Source of the DNA: JACVRW01 sp040509755
GTDB lineage: Bacteria > Actinomycetota > Thermoleophilia > Solirubrobacterales > Thermoleophilaceae
DNA: 27,283 bases
Assembly: GCA_040509755.1 (NCBI GenBank)
Contig: JBEVKF010000066.1
Location: 1-27,283 of the forward strand
Direction of reading: 5' to 3'
Shown: positions 14,180 through 21,649 of the stretch, piece after piece
Numbering within the stretch: the stretch's first letter is position 1
Layout of the letters: the number at the start of each line of letters is the position of its first letter
Program-made: the position numbers and the translations under genes
Notes under the pieces: generated by a model
Databases searched by the model: none
Seen by the model: only the letters and a program-made list of their open reading frames with translations
What the model was told of the DNA's origin: nothing

Positions 14180-15604
14180 GCCCTCCTCCTCGCTCCAGGC
14201 GAGCAGCGCGCCCGCTAGGAGCAGCGCGACGAGGGTGAGAGCCGGCATCTCCCAGGTCCAGTCGAGGCCGGCGTGGAGCGCCCAGGCGGCAAACGCCGCC
14301 GCCGGGCCGGTCGCGAGGCCCGGCGCCCGCCGGTGGAGCCGTCCCGCAGCGAGCACGATCGCGGCGATCCATCCGGCTAGCGCCAGCAGGCCGGCGACGC
14401 CGAGCTCGGCAGCCGTCTCGATGTAGAGCGAGTGAGCGTCGTGGGCGCGCTCGGGAGCGTCGCGCTCGCGCAGCCACTCGACGGCGAACCCGCCGGACCC
14501 GACACCGCGCAGCGGATGGTCGCCGAAGGCGTCGAGCGCGACCCCCCAGTAGCCATAGCGTGTGGTCTCCGCCGAGGCAAAGCGAGCGCTCGTGGCTCCG
14601 AACGGCCCCGGCTCGGGGGCGCGCTCGAGCGCCGCACCCGCCGCCACGGCCACCACGATCGCGGCGATCACCCCGGCGATCGCGACACCGGGACGCCGTA
14701 CCAGCAGCCCCGTCCGGGCGCGCTCGGGTCCCGCCGGCGCCCTCGCCGCCAGCGCCGCGCTGCCCGCGGCGAGGAGCAGCACGGCCGCGAGCAGGACGGC
14801 GCCTTGAGCGGTGCGGCCTCCGCCCTCGAGCGTGCGGGTTGCGGGCAGCGCCGCGGCAGCCCCCGAGGCCAGACCGGCGGCAACGGCCGCGACCAGACAG
14901 GCGCGCGCCTGGGCCCGCAGCGCCGGCGCGAGCACGCATAGGGCCAGAAGGCCCAGGCACGCGGACAGCAGCGCGCCGCGCGAGAAGCTCATATAGACCC
15001 CGAGTCCCAGCGGCACCGCGGCCGCGGCAGCGGCGGCGCGCAGCGCGGGCGAGCGTTCGGGATCGCCGGCCACCCGGGTCGCGAGGACGATCCCGAGCGC
15101 GGCCATCCCGCCCATCGCGTTCCAGTACGTGAGCGGCTGCTCGAGGCGGCCGGCCGCCGTGGTGCTGCGAGCCAACTCGATCACACCCTGAAGGAAGCGC
15201 TCCGAGAGCCCGTAGAGGACGACAACCAGCGCTCCGCCCGCGAGCACAGGCTCGAGGGCCGCGCGGGCTCGCGCGCCGCGCAGCAGCGCCACGGCGGCGA
15301 CCAGCACGCCGAGGTAGAGCAGCAGCCTGCCGGTGTCGTCGACGACGTCCTGGGCCAGCGGCCCCCACTCGAGCGACAGCGCGGTCAGCGCACAGAGCAG
15401 GGCGAGCGACCCGAGCGCCAGCCGGCCGGGAAGCGCTCGCGGCAGCGGGACGGGGGAGACGAGCGCCGCCACGCCCACGAGCAGCCACGCCACCAACGCC
15501 GCGGTCAGGCGGGGACGGTCGAAGAACCCGCCTGAGAAGAAGGCGAGCACGAAGGGCCCGGCGAGGAGCACCGCCGTGGCCGCGGCGCCGGCGAGTCGGC
15601 GCAT
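14147..15604 (-). CDS. O-antigen ligase / Wzy-type polymerase family membrane protein
   Basis: 485 residues with about 11-12 hydrophobic helices. Family (Wzy_C) signatures are present: VYMSFSRGALLSACLGLLAL, where the S-R-G is the conserved cytoplasmic motif. The large periplasmic loop carries TRYGYWGVALDAFGDHPLRGVGSGGF, then HDAHSLYIETAAELGVAGLLAL with the conserved 'aHS.yl...aElG..Gl' histidine. Members join or polymerise undecaprenyl-linked glycans on the outer face of the membrane. In a Gram-positive-type envelope this would be polymerisation or transfer to a wall, protein or lipid acceptor, not to lipid A. The ATG at 15604 overlaps the acyltransferase TGA by one base. It is the last gene of unit C. 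Confidence 0.88.
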   Translation of the reverse strand: MRRLAGAAATAVLLAGPFVLAFFSGGFFDRPRLTAALVAWLLVGVAALVSPVPLPRALPGRLALGSLALLCALTALSLEWGPLAQDVVDDTGRLLLYLGVLVAAVALLRGARARAALEPVLAGGALVVVLYGLSERFLQGVIELARSTTAAGRLEQPLTYWNAMGGMAALGIVLATRVAGDPERSPALRAAAAAAAVPLGLGVYMSFSRGALLSACLGLLALCVLAPALRAQARACLVAAVAAGLASGAAAALPATRTLEGGGRTAQGAVLLAAVLLLAAGSAALAARAPAGPERARTGLLVRRPGVAIAGVIAAIVVAVAAGAALERAPEPGPFGATSARFASAETTRYGYWGVALDAFGDHPLRGVGSGGFAVEWLRERDAPERAHDAHSLYIETAAELGVAGLLALAGWIAAIVLAAGRLHRRAPGLATGPAAAFAAWALHAGLDWTWEMPALTLVALLLAGALLAWSEEEGSLASVHEAGA

Positions 15605-16803
15605 CAGGCGCGGCGCCCGGACGGGTCGGGCGAGCCGGCGAGGGGTGTCGCGGGCGCCCGCGTCTCCAGCGCGCCGGGAGGGCCCCCCGCGAGCCGCCTG
15701 CCGAGGCGCAGCGCGTGACGCTCGAGCCCGTACCAGCTCGCCGCCGCGACGGCGGCCGTGGCCACGAGCGCGATCAACGCGTACGGGAGTGCACCGAGGT
15801 CGCTCGCCAGGCCCGCACGATCGAGCTTCTCGAGGATGGCCAGGTGCCAGAGATAGAACGCGTAGGAGACGAGGCCCAGCCACAGCAGCGGCCGGAAGGC
15901 GAGCACGCGACGCACCCAGCCCTCGCTCGCCTCGCCGAACACGGCCGGCAGGATCAGCCCCGCGGCTACGACCGTCTTCAGCTCGTGGGTCTCGATCAGC
16001 TCGCTGCCGGACCCCCACGCCACCACTCCCTCGCGAGCCCCGAGGGCTGCGAACGCGATTGCCGCCACGAGCCACGCGAGCCACGGCCGTTGCGACACCA
16101 CGCGCACGGGCGCCGGCTCATCGGCGCGCCGGGCGACCACGACGCTGGCCACCGCCAGGCCCATCCCAACCGCGAACTGATCGAGGAACGCCGGCAGCGT
16201 GACGAAGGCGGTGAGCGACCCGCTGAGCGAGCCTCCGCTCCTGAGCATGAGGACCTTCCAGAGAACTCCAGCGGCGAATAGGACGGCGACCATCATGAGC
16301 TCGCCGCGGACCACAGGCCCGCGGACCCGCCGCAGCCCGAGCGCCAGGATGGGCAGCAGGATGTAGAAGCTCACCTCGACGGTCAGCGTCCACGCCTGCC
16401 CGATCCCGCCGGTGATGGTGTCGGGGTCGTAGGCCTGGAGGAAGCCGTAGTAGATGACGATGCCCTCGGCGGTGAAGACTCCCGATACCGGCAGCCAGAT
16501 GGCGATGATCGTGAGCGCGACCCAGTAGGCGGGCACGATTCGCGCGACGCGCCGGATCGCGTAGGGCACGAGCGCGGGGGAGGGCTCACCCTCGACGCGG
16601 GCGGCCACGAAGGGCCGGTAGAGCAGGAAGCCGGAGAGCACGAAGAAGATCGACACGCCCAGATTCAGCTCGCGGAGATAGCGCCCGGCCAGGCCCTCGT
16701 CGAACCAGCCCAATACGAACGCCAGGTGGTAGACGAACACCGACAGCGCCGCGATTGCCCTGAGCGAGTCCATCAGCGGGAAGCGCGCGCTCTGGACGTT
16801 CAC
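15604..16803 (-). CDS. Acyltransferase-3 family (OafA-like) membrane O-acyltransferase
   Basis: 399 residues, about ten TM helices, the standard size for stand-alone acyltransferase-3 proteins. The start, MNVQSARFPLMDSLRAIAALSVFVYHL, contains 'RFP.lD.LRaiA...Vf.yH'; H26 matches the conserved catalytic histidine. NLGVSIFFVLSGFLLYRPF is the second signature, and AWTLTVEVSFYILLPIL the third (the 'W.l..E..fY...P' motif). These enzymes add acetyl or other acyl groups to surface glycans. The GTG at 16803 is chosen because it precedes the RFP motif and overlaps the upstream stop as GTGA. A later ATG (M11) would truncate the first helix. Confidence 0.9.
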   Translation of the reverse strand: MNVQSARFPLMDSLRAIAALSVFVYHLAFVLGWFDEGLAGRYLRELNLGVSIFFVLSGFLLYRPFVAARVEGEPSPALVPYAIRRVARIVPAYWVALTIIAIWLPVSGVFTAEGIVIYYGFLQAYDPDTITGGIGQAWTLTVEVSFYILLPILALGLRRVRGPVVRGELMMVAVLFAAGVLWKVLMLRSGGSLSGSLTAFVTLPAFLDQFAVGMGLAVASVVVARRADEPAPVRVVSQRPWLAWLVAAIAFAALGAREGVVAWGSGSELIETHELKTVVAAGLILPAVFGEASEGWVRRVLAFRPLLWLGLVSYAFYLWHLAILEKLDRAGLASDLGALPYALIALVATAAVAAASWYGLERHALRLGRRLAGGPPGALETRAPATPLAGSPDPSGRRA

Positions 16804-18416
16804 TTCGCGCCAGCATAAGCGGGGTCCACGCGGTACACCGTCGCGCAGCCGAACCGCCGGGGCGGTCCCGTGAAGCCCTCCACGAGCGAGTCGATGTCCG
16901 CGCGGTCGTAGCAGTCGGAGTAGAGAAACGAGGCGCCCGACCGCCTGACAAGCGCTCCCGCCGCGCGCGGATTCAGCCGTCCTGCGAAGAGCGCCTCGGT
17001 GGCCTGGCGGCGCCGCTCGAATCCGGGAGTCCACGAGCCCGCTCCGATCCAGGTCTCGCGCCCGGTGTAGGCCGGCACGAGCACTCCGCTGTAGACCGGG
17101 GTCAGGACGCCGCCGGGCTGAGGCTGCTGTTCGAGATAGCGCAGCGCGTCGCGCTCGGACTCGGTCAGGAAGAACGGTTGGCGGCCGAGGTTGACCGCCT
17201 CGCGCAGTTCGTTGGCGCGGTACGCCGTGCCGGCGACACACAGGACGGCGACCGCCGCCAGTGCCGGTGCGAGGGGGATGCGGCGCTCGCCGAGCCACGA
17301 GCGCAAGGCGAGCACGCCGAGGACGGCGAGCGGCAGGGAGAGCCCCTGAAAGGCGTGAAAGGGAAAGGTGCCGGCGGGCTGGTAGAAGACCACGAGCCCG
17401 GCGAGGGGCCACACGCGCAGCGCCAGCGCGCCGAAGTCCGGTGCCGGCAGCCGGTAGGCGAACGCGGCCGGGAGGGCCAGCGGCAGCAGCCCGAGCAGCG
17501 TCACCCACCACGGCCAGCGCGGGAAGTCGTTGACCGCGCCCGCGAGCTCCCAGGACGGGTCCGCGCGCGAGAGCACGAAGTAGTAGGCGAGCGGGGCGGC
17601 GGTCGCGGCGAGCGGAGCCGCCAGGTCGCGGAGCGCACCGCCGGCCCTGCGTCCGCGCCCCAGGCTCAGCCCCTCGGTGACCGCCAGCACAAGGATTAGC
17701 GTGGCGCCCTGCCACGGCTGCAGCCAGGCCGCCGCAAGGCCCAGCGTGGCCGCCGCTACGAGCGCCCTGCGCGAGCCCCCCTCGCGGCCGCGCTCGTAGG
17801 CAAGCAGGGCGAGCGGGAGCAGGCCGACCGCGATCGCCGTGAACAGGTAGCCCCAGAGGTAGCTGCCCGGCCACAGCTCGCCGGAGACGAAGTCGAAGTC
17901 GAACTTGACCTCGTTGCCGCCGACGCCGGTCCAGCCCACCAGCGCGGCCACGGGGGAGGCGGAGAACAGCGCGAGCACGAGCGCGAGCCGGCGGTCATCG
18001 CGACGAACCAGAAAGCGGCGCGTGAGCGCGACGGCGGCGACAAAGAGCGCGAGCACGGCGACCGGCTTCCAGATCATGTAGGCGGCCACGACGCCCAGCC
18101 CGAGCCGGTGAGCCAGTCCCGATAGGAGCACCCCAGGGTGTACGAACGCCGCGGGGCCGTCGTCGAGGTCGTAGAGGTTGGCCACGCCCACGTGCTCGCC
18201 CGCTTCGCGCAGCCAGGTGAGGTACTGGAGCGGGTCGGCGACCAGGAACCCGTCGCCGCCGGTGACCACGCCGCCCTGGGTCCATACGCGTAGGACTAGG
18301 CCGGCGAGCGGGGCGCAGGCGAGCGCGAAGAGCACGAGCAGCGCGCCGGTCTCGAAGCGGTCGAGTGGCCGGATCGAGACCCGCGGCCGGGCGGCGGGCT
18401 CGGCCGCCACGTTCAC
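16800..18416 (-). CDS. Polytopic membrane protein of unrecognised family (possibly GT-C-like), paralogue of the gene at 26169
   Basis: 538 residues. A short cytoplasmic tail is followed by a first helix (about 25-45), then VTGGDGFLVADPLQYLTWLREAGEH in the first external loop. Aspartates just after TM1 are what GT-C glycosyltransferases use for catalysis, so a lipid-phosphate-sugar-dependent transferase is a reasonable guess, not a demonstrated assignment. Further features are FVHPGVLLSGL, FDFVSGELWPGSYLWGYLFTAIAVG, AWLQPWQGATL, YYFVLSRADPSWELAG and FYQPAGTFPFHAFQGLSLPLAVLGVL. About 12 helices are followed by a soluble C-terminal part (about 420-538) ending CATVYRVDPAYAGAK. The gene is coupled on both sides by GTGA overlaps, between a DPM-like GT2 and an acyltransferase. 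A DPM-like enzyme makes the polyprenyl-phosphate sugars that GT-C proteins consume, which supports the guess. Confidence 0.8.
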   Translation of the reverse strand: MNVAAEPAARPRVSIRPLDRFETGALLVLFALACAPLAGLVLRVWTQGGVVTGGDGFLVADPLQYLTWLREAGEHVGVANLYDLDDGPAAFVHPGVLLSGLAHRLGLGVVAAYMIWKPVAVLALFVAAVALTRRFLVRRDDRRLALVLALFSASPVAALVGWTGVGGNEVKFDFDFVSGELWPGSYLWGYLFTAIAVGLLPLALLAYERGREGGSRRALVAAATLGLAAAWLQPWQGATLILVLAVTEGLSLGRGRRAGGALRDLAAPLAATAAPLAYYFVLSRADPSWELAGAVNDFPRWPWWVTLLGLLPLALPAAFAYRLPAPDFGALALRVWPLAGLVVFYQPAGTFPFHAFQGLSLPLAVLGVLALRSWLGERRIPLAPALAAVAVLCVAGTAYRANELREAVNLGRQPFFLTESERDALRYLEQQPQPGGVLTPVYSGVLVPAYTGRETWIGAGSWTPGFERRRQATEALFAGRLNPRAAGALVRRSGASFLYSDCYDRADIDSLVEGFTGPPRRFGCATVYRVDPAYAGAK

Positions 18417-19201
18417 GGACCGCTCTCGGCGGCCTCCGGCACAAGTGGCTCCCCCTCCGCCGCGGGATGCGCCGACCGGCCCCGGCGCGCCTCGCGGCGA
18501 ACGTGCCGGCGCGCGGCCAGCAGCTCGCGCATCACCGGCAGGAGGATCCGGGCCATCCGCACGCGCGAGCCCTCCCGGTCCGTCCAGACGATTCCCGTCT
18601 CACAGACCCGGTAGCCGAGCGCGCGGGCCATGGCCAGCGTCTCGGCGTCGAACGTCCACCCCTCGAGGCGCGTACGCGAGTAGACGTCGATGGCGGCGGG
18701 CGCGCGCCAGAGCTTGAAGCCGCAGTCGAGGTCCTTGGTGGGCTCGCGCAGCAGCAGCCGGCAGAGCTGCTGGAAGCTTCGGCCGACGATGCGCCGGCGC
18801 AGCGGCTGGCGGCGGCCGAGCCGCGCGCCCTCGCCGAGACGCGAGCCCACGACCACGTCGTGATCCTCGATCAGCTCGACCATCGCGGGAAGCGAGGCGA
18901 GCGAGCTGGCGCAGTCGGCGTCGCAGTGGAGGCGCAGTTCGCCGCGCGCCTCGAGCATCCCCCGGCGCATCGAGAACCCCTTGCCGCGGTTGCGCTCATT
19001 GCGCAGAAGCCGGACACGGATGCCGTCGCTGAGCGACTCCACGCGGGCGGCGGTGGCGTCCTTGCTCGCGTTGTCGACAACGAGGATCTCGTACTCGCCG
19101 CCGTGCTCGTCGAGCCATTCGCCGAGGCGGGCGACGGTGGCCGCGATGCCCGACTCCTCATTGAAGGCGGGGACCACGACGGATATCCAGGGCGACGGCA
19201 C
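18413..19201 (-). CDS. GT2-family glycosyltransferase, dolichyl/polyprenyl-phosphate sugar synthase-like
   Basis: 262 residues. WISVVVPAFNEESGIAATVARL, then YEILVVDNASKDATAARVE, NRGKGFSMRRGMLEARGELRLHCDADCA and HDVVVGSRLGEGA form a GT-A domain of the DPM1/Alg5 type. The DxD-like motif is CDADCA. REPTKDLDCGFKLWRAPAA matches the conserved 'v.D..cGfk.fr..aa' acceptor region. Such enzymes charge polyprenyl phosphate with mannose or glucose on the cytoplasmic face, for GT-C transferases to use outside. The C-terminus has a basic stretch (RRHVRREARRGR) but no TM helices. Start GTG at 19201, 5 bp after the preceding stop and 7 nt after a TAGACT box; its TGA overlaps the next GTG. Confidence 0.86.
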   Translation of the reverse strand: MPSPWISVVVPAFNEESGIAATVARLGEWLDEHGGEYEILVVDNASKDATAARVESLSDGIRVRLLRNERNRGKGFSMRRGMLEARGELRLHCDADCASSLASLPAMVELIEDHDVVVGSRLGEGARLGRRQPLRRRIVGRSFQQLCRLLLREPTKDLDCGFKLWRAPAAIDVYSRTRLEGWTFDAETLAMARALGYRVCETGIVWTDREGSRVRMARILLPVMRELLAARRHVRREARRGRSAHPAAEGEPLVPEAAESGP

Positions 19202-19206
19202 GGCGC

Positions 19207-21609
19207 TCAGTCTAGGATCGCCGCGGAACCGGGCGGAGCGGGGACCGCGGTCGGCTGGTGGCTGCGTGCTTCAGCCGGCTCATCGGCGTTGCCCGGCCAC
19301 GGTCCGGTAAGGGCGCCCACCAGCGCCACGAGATAGCTGCCCAGGCTCACGAGCGTGGCGACGGTGAAGCCGGCGGTCACGGCAACCGCCACGGCCAGCA
19401 CGGATGCGACCACAGAGGTCACCCCGTTGATTCCCCAGGCCCACGGCACCGCCGCGGGCCAGAGGCCCGAGACTCGGCGCAGGCCGATCGGCATGGCGGC
19501 GCCGAGGCTCACCCCGAGCGGCGCCAGCACGGCCACGGTGACGGCCACCCGTGCGGCGAAGGGAAGTCCGATGAGGGCGCCCAGAAGCGGGCCCAGGCCG
19601 AACGCCACGGCGACGATCAGCAGGCAGGCCACGCCCAGCGCAGCGCACAGGGCACGGCGGCTGTCCAGCCGAGGCCGGGTGGTCAGCAGCGAGCCGAGCC
19701 CGGTGAACAGCAGCAGAGCGAACAGGACGACCGACAGCGCGTAGGTCGGAAAGCCGAGGAACAGGACGAGCCGCTGGATCAGCACGACCTCGAGCACTAG
19801 GTAGCCGACGCCGATGGCCGCGAAGTAGGCGAGTGCCGTGGCCGGCGGGCGCCCGCCCCCTCGCACGAGGGCAAGTGGCAGGGCGAACGCCAGCGCGCAC
19901 AGCACCAGCAGCAACACGAGTGCCACCATCAAGAGCAGCAGTGGATCGGGGATGTTGACGGTCCCGGCCCGCTGGCCGTCGTCGCCGATCACGTCCGAGA
20001 CGCGCTTCATATGGAAGAAGAACGGGCGATTGTCGGTCGGCGGGCAGACGTCGGTGCGCCAGCCTTTGCAGAAGGCGAGCGGACTCGAGGCCGCGGCGAG
20101 GGCGCCCCACTCGCCGACCTGAGGGCCGCCGGGCGCGTAGACCACTCCCCCTCCGCGCTCGCGTCCCCGTCCGCGGATCGCCTCGAGCTGCGAGGCGGTG
20201 AACGGGGTGCGCTTGACGAGCACGGTCCCGTAGACGTACGAGCGAAACGGTGCGTCGTAGTCGCCGAGAACCACGGCCACGTGCCGGCGCGGGTCCGCAA
20301 CTCCTTCGCGGCGGAGCGTCTCGAGCGCCAGCACCGTCACGCGCAGCGCCTGATCGCCGAAGTCGCTGCGGGGCCGCGACACCTTGAGGACCCCTCCGGG
20401 CTTGAGGTGCTCCATGTACTCCTGGAAGGCCTCGACGGTGTAGAGGTTGTTCTCGGTCAGGGCAAACGCGTGGGCCGCGTTGGGGCTGAAGGTGTCGGTG
20501 AAGCCGATCTGAATCTGGTCGTAGCGGCGCTCGCTGCGAGCCAGCTCGGAGCGTCCGTCGCCGATTGAGGTGTGTACGCCCGGGAGCTCATACGGGGAGC
20601 GTGTGTAGTCCGAGAGGTCGTCGCTGACCACGTCGCGGATGCCGCGGTTAAGCTCGATCACGTCGACACGCCGGTAGCCGGCCGCCAGCGCGGTGAGCAC
20701 GTCACGGCCGCCGCCGCCGCCGATCACGAGCGCGTCGCGGCGGGGGGTCAGCTCGTACCCCACGCTCTCCGGGCCCTCCTGAGTCGTGCGCCAGTCCGGG
20801 TAGGGGCCTCCCTGGTAGCGGATCACCTCGGCGATAACCCGGTCGTAGATCACGACCCCGCGCTGCCCCCCGGCGCCGCCCGGCGTATAGGCCGACACGC
20901 GGCTGAGCGGTGTCCAGCGCTCGGCCTCGGGGCGGGGCCCGCCGATCGACAGGTAGTACGCGCTCGTGGATGCCGCGAGCGCCACGAGTACTGCCGCCAC
21001 CCCGAGCCCCAGCATCGCCGCTCGCCGCTCGGACGAGGCCGGCCCTGCGAACAGCCAGCCGGCCAGGCAGCCGACCGCGGTCAGAGACAGCGACAGGGTG
21101 GGGGCATCGACCAGCCACATGAGCGGAACGACCGTGGCAGCTCCGACCGCTCCGCCCGCCAGGTCGGCGGCGTAGAGGCGGCCCATGCCGTTCACAAAGC
21201 CGCGCACTGCGAGCGCGATGGCCACGCCCGCGAGAAGGAACGGGACGGCCGCGGCCACGCAGGCCAGCCCGAGTCGCAGGGCGAAATCGAGGTCCAGGCC
21301 GGTGTACGTGTAGTCGATGCGAACAATTACCGCCAGGCCGATGGCGAGCGCAGCGGCAAAGGCGATGCTCCAGCGCGCCAGCGCGCGTTCGAGTGACACT
21401 TGCTCGAACCATTCGGGCCGTACGTAGACGAGGATCGCGCCGCCACCGACGCCAACGAGCGCCAGCGAGATGGCCAGGAAGCCGAAGTGGTAGAGCAGGA
21501 CGGCGGCGAGAATCCGCGTGAGCAGAACCTGGAAGGCGAGCGTCGCCCCGGCAAGCAGGGCGACGCCGACCAAGACGCGCGCGGGGGGACGCTCGGGGGC
21601 GGTGCGCAT
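19207..21609 (-). CDS. Membrane-embedded spermidine-synthase-like (SAM-fold) protein
   Basis: 800 residues in three parts. The N-terminal block (about 1-240) has about seven TM helices starting VLVGVALLAGATLAFQVLLTRIL. The central soluble part (about 250-555) is spermidine-synthase-like: ALVIGGGGGRDVLTALAAGYRRVDVIELN near 290-320 is a Gly-rich SAM-type loop with the acidic strand end. VHTSIGDGRSELARSERRYDQIQIGFTDT and KPGGVLKVSRP follow. The C-terminal block (about 565-785) again has about seven TM helices. Such fusions are known in bacteria, but a polyamine product has not been shown for most. The aminopropyltransferase active site cannot be confirmed by eye. It heads unit C. ATG at 21609 chosen; an upstream ATG at 21621 overlaps the promoter box. 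The last codons (CTA GAC TGA) contain the -10 box for the next gene. Confidence 0.82.
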   Translation of the reverse strand: MRTAPERPPARVLVGVALLAGATLAFQVLLTRILAAVLLYHFGFLAISLALVGVGGGAILVYVRPEWFEQVSLERALARWSIAFAAALAIGLAVIVRIDYTYTGLDLDFALRLGLACVAAAVPFLLAGVAIALAVRGFVNGMGRLYAADLAGGAVGAATVVPLMWLVDAPTLSLSLTAVGCLAGWLFAGPASSERRAAMLGLGVAAVLVALAASTSAYYLSIGGPRPEAERWTPLSRVSAYTPGGAGGQRGVVIYDRVIAEVIRYQGGPYPDWRTTQEGPESVGYELTPRRDALVIGGGGGRDVLTALAAGYRRVDVIELNRGIRDVVSDDLSDYTRSPYELPGVHTSIGDGRSELARSERRYDQIQIGFTDTFSPNAAHAFALTENNLYTVEAFQEYMEHLKPGGVLKVSRPRSDFGDQALRVTVLALETLRREGVADPRRHVAVVLGDYDAPFRSYVYGTVLVKRTPFTASQLEAIRGRGRERGGGVVYAPGGPQVGEWGALAAASSPLAFCKGWRTDVCPPTDNRPFFFHMKRVSDVIGDDGQRAGTVNIPDPLLLLMVALVLLLVLCALAFALPLALVRGGGRPPATALAYFAAIGVGYLVLEVVLIQRLVLFLGFPTYALSVVLFALLLFTGLGSLLTTRPRLDSRRALCAALGVACLLIVAVAFGLGPLLGALIGLPFAARVAVTVAVLAPLGVSLGAAMPIGLRRVSGLWPAAVPWAWGINGVTSVVASVLAVAVAVTAGFTVATLVSLGSYLVALVGALTGPWPGNADEPAEARSHQPTAVPAPPGSAAILD
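19209..19214 (-). promoter_or_regulatory. Internal leaderless -10 box inside the stop region of the preceding gene
   Basis: TAGACT on the minus strand, 7 nt before the GTG at 19201. It is formed by the last codons CTA-GAC-TGA of the spermidine-synthase-like gene. It would let the GT2, the polytopic protein, the acyltransferase and the ligase be transcribed apart from the first gene. Confidence 0.45.
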
Positions 21610-21619
21610 GTCGCGGGGC

Positions 21620-21625
21620 ATCCTA
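21620..21625 (-). promoter_or_regulatory. Candidate -10 box for unit C
   Basis: TAGGAT on the minus strand, 10 nt before the ATG at 21609. It is placed back to back with the -10 box of the divergent unit D, with 8 bp between the two boxes. Confidence 0.5.
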
Positions 21626-21633
21626 CGGGCGGG

Positions 21634-21639
21634 TACGAT
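21634..21639 (+). promoter_or_regulatory. Candidate -10 box for unit D
   Basis: TACGAT, 10 nt before the GTG at 21650, mirroring the spacing on the opposite strand. An in-frame ATG at 21638 overlaps the box and is therefore a less likely start. Confidence 0.5.
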
Positions 21640-21649
21640 GCCCGCCTCA

